Source: Planctomycetota bacterium
GTDB lineage: Bacteria; Planctomycetota; Phycisphaerae; Tepidisphaerales; Tepidisphaeraceae
Direction: 5' to 3'
NCBI GenBank assembly: GCA_023417885.1
Contig: JAEZED010000042.1
Coordinates: 1-30,992 of the forward strand
Length of the DNA stretch: 30,992 nucleotides
Below, piece by piece: positions 25,202 to 30,992 of this stretch. A program made the position numbers and the translations under genes. The notes under the pieces were generated by a model. That model saw nothing but the letters and a program-made list of their open reading frames with translations, did not search any database and was not told the origin of the DNA. The stretch's first letter is position 1. Each line of letters starts with the position of its first letter.

Positions 25202-28200
25202 TCAGGCTCGCCTTCGCTCGTCGTCTTCAACCTTCCTCCGCCGCTCACCCAACCTTTCCTCGGCCCACAGCCTGTATTCTGGTGGGAGCGACCGCAACGC
25301 GGACCATAGGCACAGCGGATCGCCGTTACGGGTAAGCAGGCGCGGGTCTGCGACCTCGATCAGCGCCGTCAGCAGGCTCCAGCGGCGGGTGCTGCCCGCG
25401 TCCGGGATCGCGTCGAGAAGCGCGCGGGCCGCAGTCTGCCTCCGGTGGCGGTCCAGGGCTCTGAGCGCTGCGGCCTCGACGGGGCGGGCGCGGTCGTCGG
25501 CGAGGCGCGATAGCACCTCCGCCATGAATTCGGGCGTCTGCCAGCCGATGATCTCCGCCGCCGCTTCGCGAACTTGTGTCTCCGTTCCGGCGGCCATAGC
25601 GGTCAAGCGCTCGGCCAGCACCGTTGGATCCGCATGCTGCCGCAGTGCGAGAGCCGCCGCTGAGCGCATGGCTTTCGACCCCGACCCCGGCATCCAGCGC
25701 AGGAGCTCCTCCACACCGCGTTCCGCATCGATGCGCATCAGCGCCTCCGAAAGCGCGGTACGGTCGGGCTGATCCAAATGCCGGCGGGCCAGGGAGAATG
25801 CGTCCTCGGGATCGTCCCTTGCGATGGTCCAAATGGCGTCCAGCCACCCGCCGTGCTCCCCATTGCGCTGAACCGCGCACGCGTGCAGGCGCGGCCGAAC
25901 CATAGCGTCTCCATTCTCGTGCAGCGTCCGCAGGATCTGCCCTTCCATGCCGAAGCCCAACCCGCGCTCCAGCACCCGGCGCAGGAACGTCAACGCGCCG
26001 GTCCGGCTGTCCTCATGGCGCGCGAGGATGAAGGCCAGTTCGGAATCCGTGTGGCTCAGGCTGTGGAGCGGGTGGCGTTCGAGATCCCGGACGAGTGCGG
26101 CGCGTCCCTCCACGCCGCCATGGCGCAGCAGGTAATTCAGGGATCGCAGGCGGTGCGGCGTGGCGAGCATGGCCGTCAGGCGCGGCAGCAGGTCGGGCGT
26201 GAAGCTTTCCAGCGCGTCCAGGGCGAACACCGCCAAGCCGGCTTCCCGGCTGTCGGGAGGATGCCGCGCGAGCGTCGCCGCGAGGTCCGGAAGCGCCCCG
26301 GCGTTGTTGGACACGCCGAGCAGGATCAACGCGCGCTCCCTCTGGGCAGGATCGTTGCTTTCCAAAGCCGCGCGTGCGTTCGCGACCACCGCCGCACTCA
26401 GGAGTGGGCGACCGCGGCGGAGATCGAGGATGGATTTCACGACCGGAGCCCCGTTGAGCACGAAATGGGCAAACGCGTCGTCCTCGCCGAGCGCTGCTAG
26501 AGCGTAGCCGAGAAGGCGTGCCTCCTGCTCATTGGAGGGCACGGTTTCGGCCATTGCGCGCAGCCGTCGGCGGACGGCTTCGGTCGGGCACCACAATGCC
26601 GCGCGCAAGCCGTCGATGCGGGCGAAGGGGCTTGGCCGCGCCAGTTCGGCGTCGACAAGCTGGCCGATTCCCTCACCACCGATCGCGAGAAGCACGTGGC
26701 GGTACGCATCGCCATCAGGATCGGCTCCCAGACACACGCGCCCTCGGCGCCGGGAGGCGCGCCGAACCAGCAGTGTTTCGAAGCGGCTGCCGCGCTGCTC
26801 TTCCAGCACGGCCAGCAGATCGGGCCGGTGGAGGGAAGCGAGGCAATTCAGCAGGTGGCCTTCCCCTCGCGGTTCCCAGTCGGGGTCGTTGTCGGCGATG
26901 GCCAGCCGCTCCTCCAGAGCGGCCACGATGATTCGAACGATGGGGGCGCTCAGGTAGATGCGGAGGCCACCGAAGACCAATGCCAAATCGCGTCGGCGTT
27001 CCCAGTCGCCATCGGCGTGGATCGCCAGCAGTTCGCGACCGACAGCCTCGCCGGTGCGGTGCGCTAGTATGGGCAACCACCAATGTCTGGTGAGCATCAG
27101 TTCGTCGCGTGGCGCCGTGCGCATGTAAGCGAGCGCGTGCTCGGGAGCGAGGCGTGCCAAGGCCTGTAGCGCATGACCGTAAGCTCTAGGCTCATCCTCG
27201 CCGGGCGCCCAAGCTTCGAGGCGCCCGATCTCCCTGCGATCGCGGAAGATGCCGATCGCCTCGGCAAGGCACCGGCGGTTGCGATCCACCTTTTCCAGGA
27301 AGTCCGCCTTGCTCCGCCGCCAGAGCCCTTCGCCGATGGTGGGGTCCATGTTCGTCAGAAGGTAGACAAGCTGGTCAGCCCGTTCGCATGGCCCTGGGAT
27401 CGTGATCCGGTACACGATCCACTCCGGGTCCGCCGGCACCGCACTCGCCAGAGCGTCGAAGCTCAGCTCCGTCCTATGGTGGTGCTCGGCCCAGGTTTCG
27501 TGCGTGTGCTCATCGAAGGCCCGATGGTGTTCCAGATGGATGGCCCATAGCCGGTCCAGCAGATCGGGGGCGGCAACGGTGCCGAGCGCGACCAGCGCCG
27601 CCGTCCTGGCTTCCGGCGTGCCGAGATCGAGCAGCTGCCGCGCGGCTTGCACGACGGAGGCCGGTTCGTTGCGGCCGATGGCGGCGAGGCACCGTCCGAC
27701 GTTGCGGGGGAGCGACCAATCCTCATTCCTACCGAGCGGCTGCTGCACCAGCAGCACCAAGGCCGGGACGATCCGCGCGCCCAGCGTGTCCAGCGCCCCG
27801 CCATCGAACAGCCCATTGTCGCCGAAGTGAGAGTGCCGGTCCTGCACCAAGGCGAGCAGAACAGGCACCAGGCGCTCCGGCGCGATGCGGCCCGCCAGCA
27901 GCCAGAGCAGGTCCATCGGCACATAACGAAGCCTCCGGGCGGCAAAGTCCCGGCTCCAGTCCGCGTCGATGCGGGTGATGCGCCGCAGAACGGCTGTCAG
28001 CCCACCCATGTCCAGAAGACCGTCCTGGAAGAGGTCGGCCAAATGCTCGGCGACCGCCCAGTTCAGCAGCCTGTCGTGGACGGCCGCCACGCCGTCGGCC
28101 TCGTTCTGCAGTAGCCCGGCGGCGACCAGCCGCAGGCGCATGGCATCGTCCATTCCTTGGCTGAGCAACATCCGATACGGCCAAGGGTAGGCAGGCTGGT

Positions 28201-29710
28201 CGCCGAGCACCGTTCCGGCCAACTTCTTCATGGCCTCGACGTCGGCGCGGTAGTCGTCCTGGCCGCGCCGCTCCGCGGTGCTATGCTGCCAATAGCGCTC
28301 CATCAGCGCATACTCGTTCACCGGCACCCAACCCGAGCCGCTGCCGATTTCGCGGTAGAGCCACGCCATCAAGGGCTGACGCAACAGCTCAAGCACATCG
28401 TCCGGCAACCGGGTCCAGTCGCGCCCGGCCGCGGTCAAATAGCATCGCAACTCCGGCAGGGAGAACGGGTTCACCGGCTCGACTTGGGCATCCCTCAACG
28501 GTCGCAGCCCGCCGCCGATGCGATCCTGCGCGGAGAGAGCCACCCGGATGCCCATGCGCCGCCAGCGGGGCGCCGCCAGCTCATCGGCCAGGACTCGATC
28601 CTGAACGTCATCGACGCACAAGGTGAGCCAGAATCCGTTCTCGCCCCGCAGCATCGGCCCGACACGGCGGGCGACGACCTCAAGGTCGAGAGGCGCGTCG
28701 TAGCCGGGCAGCCAGACGCGCCGGACCACCTCCTGCTCGATGCGCGCCAGACCGAAGCGGGCCGGGAGAATTGTCACTGCATGGCCATCCATGGACAGCC
28801 GGTGCGCCACCCGGCAGAGCCGCCACGTCTTGCCGGTGCCGCTTTCCCCGGCCAGCGCCAGCAGCGCCTTGTCCCGCGGCCAGTCGATTTCGGCACGGCG
28901 CGCGTCGTCTCCTGGCACGTACCCGAGCGCCCGCATGTCCTCGGCGAGCCGTTCGCCCAGAAGGGAAGGCAGGCGCACGGCGTGCCTCACGCGGTCCGGG
29001 TCAAGTCCGGCGGCCCGGAAGAGCTCTTCGTGGGTAAAACGCCGGCCGTCCCTGGCAAAATGCAGAAGGATACCGATCAGTTCGTCTCGCTTGCTCCGCA
29101 CGTCCTCCTGGTGTTCCGCTATGATCCGCAACAGCGCGTCGATGGCCTGGAGGGCATCGGTCTCCGTCATTCCGTCCTGGATCTCGAACTGCGCGAGGAG
29201 CCGCCACACCCTGGCGAACACTTTCGGGGACCGATCCAGCCTCTCGCCGATGTGGAGGAACAGCGCTCGGGCGGTGACTCGTTTCTGGCCGATCTTGTAA
29301 TCGCGCCGGGTGTCATCCAGCGCCATCACGGGACGGTTCGGAACGGGGCGGTCGCGGAAGAGGTCAAGGAATGTACGGAACTCGGACAAGCCGACGGCGG
29401 CATCGGTGGAGAACACGCACTTGGCCGCGCCGTCCTCGACCGTTTTGAAGAGATCGGGCAGCACTTCCCGGATGAGATCACCCTGTCCCCAAGGTGTCGC
29501 TCCGCGGCGCATCTTAAACTGGATGACGGTGCGCCGCCCCGGCTGACAAATGCTCAGGTCTCCGCCGCGCGTGGGTTCCGTCTCCAGGATGGCCTGAAAC
29601 CCATCCTGCTTGGGAGAAAGCCGGACCTGCGCCGCGAACGAGGCAGCAAACTCCAGAGTGCGTATGAGCTGATAGAGAAACCCGGCAATGGCCGTCTGTC
29701 CGCCCGTCAT
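25202..29710 (-). CDS. STAND-type NTPase with N-terminal nuclease-like domain
   Basis: A 1502-aa protein from ATG 29710. It opens MTGGQTAIAGFLYQ, closely parallel to the MSGGISAIKGFDYQ opening of the 1693-aa neighbour. Residues 43-66 (E43/E45, D51 in RGGDLSI, Q64-x-K66 in VIQFKM) fit a PD-(D/E)XK nuclease core of the Cap4/DUF4297 sort. The NTPase has Walker A AGESGTGKT near 288 and Walker B LTLCVDDVQD near 366, followed by a winged-helix-like stretch. The C-terminal 900 or so residues are repeated alpha-helical pairs rich in Leu, Ala and Arg (HEAT-like), likely the sensor. The gene starts 111 nt after a HerA-like ATPase gene, so it may share an operon with it. The two giant genes differ throughout their C-termini, so they may sense different triggers. 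Confidence 0.78.
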   Translation of the reverse strand: MTGGQTAIAGFLYQLIRTLEFAASFAAQVRLSPKQDGFQAILETEPTRGGDLSICQPGRRTVIQFKMRRGATPWGQGDLIREVLPDLFKTVEDGAAKCVFSTDAAVGLSEFRTFLDLFRDRPVPNRPVMALDDTRRDYKIGQKRVTARALFLHIGERLDRSPKVFARVWRLLAQFEIQDGMTETDALQAIDALLRIIAEHQEDVRSKRDELIGILLHFARDGRRFTHEELFRAAGLDPDRVRHAVRLPSLLGERLAEDMRALGYVPGDDARRAEIDWPRDKALLALAGESGTGKTWRLCRVAHRLSMDGHAVTILPARFGLARIEQEVVRRVWLPGYDAPLDLEVVARRVGPMLRGENGFWLTLCVDDVQDRVLADELAAPRWRRMGIRVALSAQDRIGGGLRPLRDAQVEPVNPFSLPELRCYLTAAGRDWTRLPDDVLELLRQPLMAWLYREIGSGSGWVPVNEYALMERYWQHSTAERRGQDDYRADVEAMKKLAGTVLGDQPAYPWPYRMLLSQGMDDAMRLRLVAAGLLQNEADGVAAVHDRLLNWAVAEHLADLFQDGLLDMGGLTAVLRRITRIDADWSRDFAARRLRYVPMDLLWLLAGRIAPERLVPVLLALVQDRHSHFGDNGLFDGGALDTLGARIVPALVLLVQQPLGRNEDWSLPRNVGRCLAAIGRNEPASVVQAARQLLDLGTPEARTAALVALGTVAAPDLLDRLWAIHLEHHRAFDEHTHETWAEHHHRTELSFDALASAVPADPEWIVYRITIPGPCERADQLVYLLTNMDPTIGEGLWRRSKADFLEKVDRNRRCLAEAIGIFRDRREIGRLEAWAPGEDEPRAYGHALQALARLAPEHALAYMRTAPRDELMLTRHWWLPILAHRTGEAVGRELLAIHADGDWERRRDLALVFGGLRIYLSAPIVRIIVAALEERLAIADNDPDWEPRGEGHLLNCLASLHRPDLLAVLEEQRGSRFETLLVRRASRRRGRVCLGADPDGDAYRHVLLAIGGEGIGQLVDAELARPSPFARIDGLRAALWCPTEAVRRRLRAMAETVPSNEQEARLLGYALAALGEDDAFAHFVLNGAPVVKSILDLRRGRPLLSAAVVANARAALESNDPAQRERALILLGVSNNAGALPDLAATLARHPPDSREAGLAVFALDALESFTPDLLPRLTAMLATPHRLRSLNYLLRHGGVEGRAALVRDLERHPLHSLSHTDSELAFILARHEDSRTGALTFLRRVLERGLGFGMEGQILRTLHENGDAMVRPRLHACAVQRNGEHGGWLDAIWTIARDDPEDAFSLARRHLDQPDRTALSEALMRIDAERGVEELLRWMPGSGSKAMRSAAALALRQHADPTVLAERLTAMAAGTETQVREAAAEIIGWQTPEFMAEVLSRLADDRARPVEAAALRALDRHRRQTAARALLDAIPDAGSTRRWSLLTALIEVADPRLLTRNGDPLCLWSALRSLPPEYRLWAEERLGERRRKVEDDERRRA

Positions 29711-29800
29711 TCACGCCGATCCATAGGTGAGCCGCGTTGCATTCTAGGGGGACGGATGACAGAGGCCACGGCGGCATTTTACACGGTGGACTGGGTGCTG

Positions 29801-29818
29801 CAGCCGACACGACGGCTG
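29801..29818 (-). other. Hairpin just after the HerA-like stop
   Basis: CAGCCG and CGGCTG pair around a 6-nt loop, 3 nt past the stop codon on the minus strand. It may reduce read-through into the 1502-aa gene or mark an mRNA processing point. The 29711-29821 gap shows nothing else clear. Confidence 0.3.
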
Positions 29819-29821
29819 TGG

Positions 29822-30992
29822 TCACGCGGCGCCTTGCGTCTGCCGCCGCCAGCCGCTGACCGCCTCGGCAGCGGCGCCCACGGGCGTCGCATCCGCCCAC
29901 TTGTCCCAGAAATCGATGGTGCCGCTGTTGGGGGAGTGGGACGGCTTAGCGATGCGGATGCGGCTCGGCAGGAGGCTGGCGTCGCCGACCACCAGCGCCT
30001 CACCGGTGTCCAGGATCGGCAGCAGGTCGCCGAAGCTGCCAAGGCTGTCCGGCAACAGGCGCTTGATCACGCTCTGGTCCTCGCCGTTGGTCAGACGCAT
30101 GGCCACCACGTTGTTGCACTGGCTGAGCACCGTCCGGTTGACCTCCGACGGCCGCTGGCTGATCACCACCAGCCCCACCCCGTACTTGCGGCCCTCCTTA
30201 GCGATCCGCTCGAAGATTCCGACGGAGATGTCGTCCGCCGCTCCGGCGCCCGCGCGCTCGGGAATGTACAAATGCGCCTCGTCGCAGAACAGGGCGATCG
30301 GATGCCGGCGCCCGGGCGCGGTCCACTGCTGCACGGAGAAGGCGAGCTTGGCGACAAGGCTCACGATGAGCGGCAGGATGTCGGAGGGCACCTCGGAAAA
30401 GTCGATGATCTTCAAACCACCCTTTCCGCCCGCCTGGTCCTGGCCGCCCGCGAGGAGCGCCGACACCAGCCGTTCCAGCCAGTCGAACGCCATCGCGTCG
30501 GCGCCTGGGCGGAACAGAAAGCCGAGGCGCCGATCCGACCGCTTGTTCTCCAGGCGAGCGATGAGGCGGCTGAGCTTGCCGTGGTAATCGCCCTGCTTCT
30601 CCTTACCGCCCGCGCCCTGCACCATCTCGGCGTTGAGCGCTGCGAGCTCATCGAGAACAGCGCTCAGATCAAAGGGAACCGGGCTGTCGATGGTGAAGTT
30701 GTTGAGGACGTCCTGATACCCGCCACGCTCCAGATAAGCGCGCTTGGCGCCGGTTATGGCGCGCTGCATGACCATGGTCTGGTTGGGCGCGTTCTGGTCG
30801 CTGCGGTCGACGAACATGGTGACTAGCGCCTCGTAGCCAAGCAGCCAGTACGGCAGGTAGAGGACGCCTTCCGCCAGCGAATCCGCTTGGTCGAGATCGC
30901 CCGGCCCGGCGATCCGGAAATGCCGAATGCCATCGGCCTGCAGCGTCTGGTACTCGCCGTGAATGTCGAAAACTATGGCGTTCGCGTTGGGC
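29822..30992 (-). CDS. HerA-like DNA translocase ATPase, N-terminus outside window
   Basis: The minus-strand frame enters from the right edge and gives 389 C-terminal residues. The first visible block, AIVFDIHGEYQTL, is the conserved HerA/FtsK-like D-x-HGEY segment that follows Walker A by about 60 residues, so roughly 200 N-terminal residues (HAS-barrel and Walker A) are missing. Later come Walker B IALFCDEAHLYIP (near visible residue 235) and the arginine-finger block VVISQRPSEVNRTVLSQCNN. HerA hexamers pump double-stranded DNA and pair with nucleases (NurA, Sir2- or DUF4297-type partners) in repair and phage defence. No NurA gene is seen; the downstream nuclease-STAND gene is the natural candidate partner. 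An internal ATG at 30817 is not the true start. Confidence 0.88.
   Translation of the reverse strand, partial: PNANAIVFDIHGEYQTLQADGIRHFRIAGPGDLDQADSLAEGVLYLPYWLLGYEALVTMFVDRSDQNAPNQTMVMQRAITGAKRAYLERGGYQDVLNNFTIDSPVPFDLSAVLDELAALNAEMVQGAGGKEKQGDYHGKLSRLIARLENKRSDRRLGFLFRPGADAMAFDWLERLVSALLAGGQDQAGGKGGLKIIDFSEVPSDILPLIVSLVAKLAFSVQQWTAPGRRHPIALFCDEAHLYIPERAGAGAADDISVGIFERIAKEGRKYGVGLVVISQRPSEVNRTVLSQCNNVVAMRLTNGEDQSVIKRLLPDSLGSFGDLLPILDTGEALVVGDASLLPSRIRIAKPSHSPNSGTIDFWDKWADATPVGAAAEAVSGWRRQTQGAA

Noticed and set aside
28157..30826. Plus-strand open frame of 889 codons
   Set aside because: It is antisense to the HerA-like and 1502-aa genes. Its residues are low-quality for a protein, and long antisense frames are common in GC-rich DNA.

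Overview
The window is GC-rich and nearly all convincing genes lie on the minus strand. The insertion-sequence mix (ISL3-, IS5-, IS66-, IS91- and IS6-type pieces) and the protein flavour suggest an alphaproteobacterium, perhaps of the Azospirillum/Rhodospirillales type, on a plasmid, chromid or genomic island. This assignment is inference. No rRNA, tRNA, CRISPR array, replication gene or housekeeping gene was recognised. Most intact non-IS genes encode nucleic-acid-acting enzymes, which is the look of a defence or DNA-processing island broken up by mobile elements.

Layout from left to right; transcription runs right to left. (A) 1-4137: a truncated unknown gene at the edge, an ISL3 transposase fragment, then a tightly coupled cluster read as DUF429-like RNase-H-fold protein, 162-aa unknown, uracil-DNA-glycosylase-like protein with a probable Fe-S cluster, GIY-YIG (LEM-3-like) nuclease. 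(B) 4283-9103: a two-gene operon for an SbcD/YhaO-like phosphoesterase nuclease and an SbcC/Rad50/YhaN-like coiled-coil ATPase. (C) 9104-13432: a decayed zone holding an IS5-type transposase pseudogene, a 56-bp inverted repeat, and a complete IS66-family element (10671-13167) with perfect 14-bp terminal inverted repeats and a perfect 8-bp target duplication that splits an older ORF. (D) 13451-17713: a large single-chain protein with an N-terminal Cas4-like Fe-S nuclease and a C-terminal SF1 Dna2/UPF1-like helicase. (E) 17863-19760: an IS91-type element with its own tyrosine recombinase; its transposase has an amber codon and is chopped by an IS6-type remnant. (F) 19859-30992: a HerA-like ATPase (5' end outside the window) followed by two giant proteins of 1502 and 1693 aa, each with an N-terminal PD-(D/E)XK/Cap4-like domain, a central STAND-type NTPase and a long helical-repeat C-terminus.

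Working together (inference): region F looks like an Avs-like antiviral STAND locus with two sensors of the same architecture beside a HerA translocase. Region A could be a glycosylase-nuclease module acting on abnormal or modified DNA. Regions B and D add end-processing nuclease/helicase machines. The most interesting candidates for an undescribed system are F and A.
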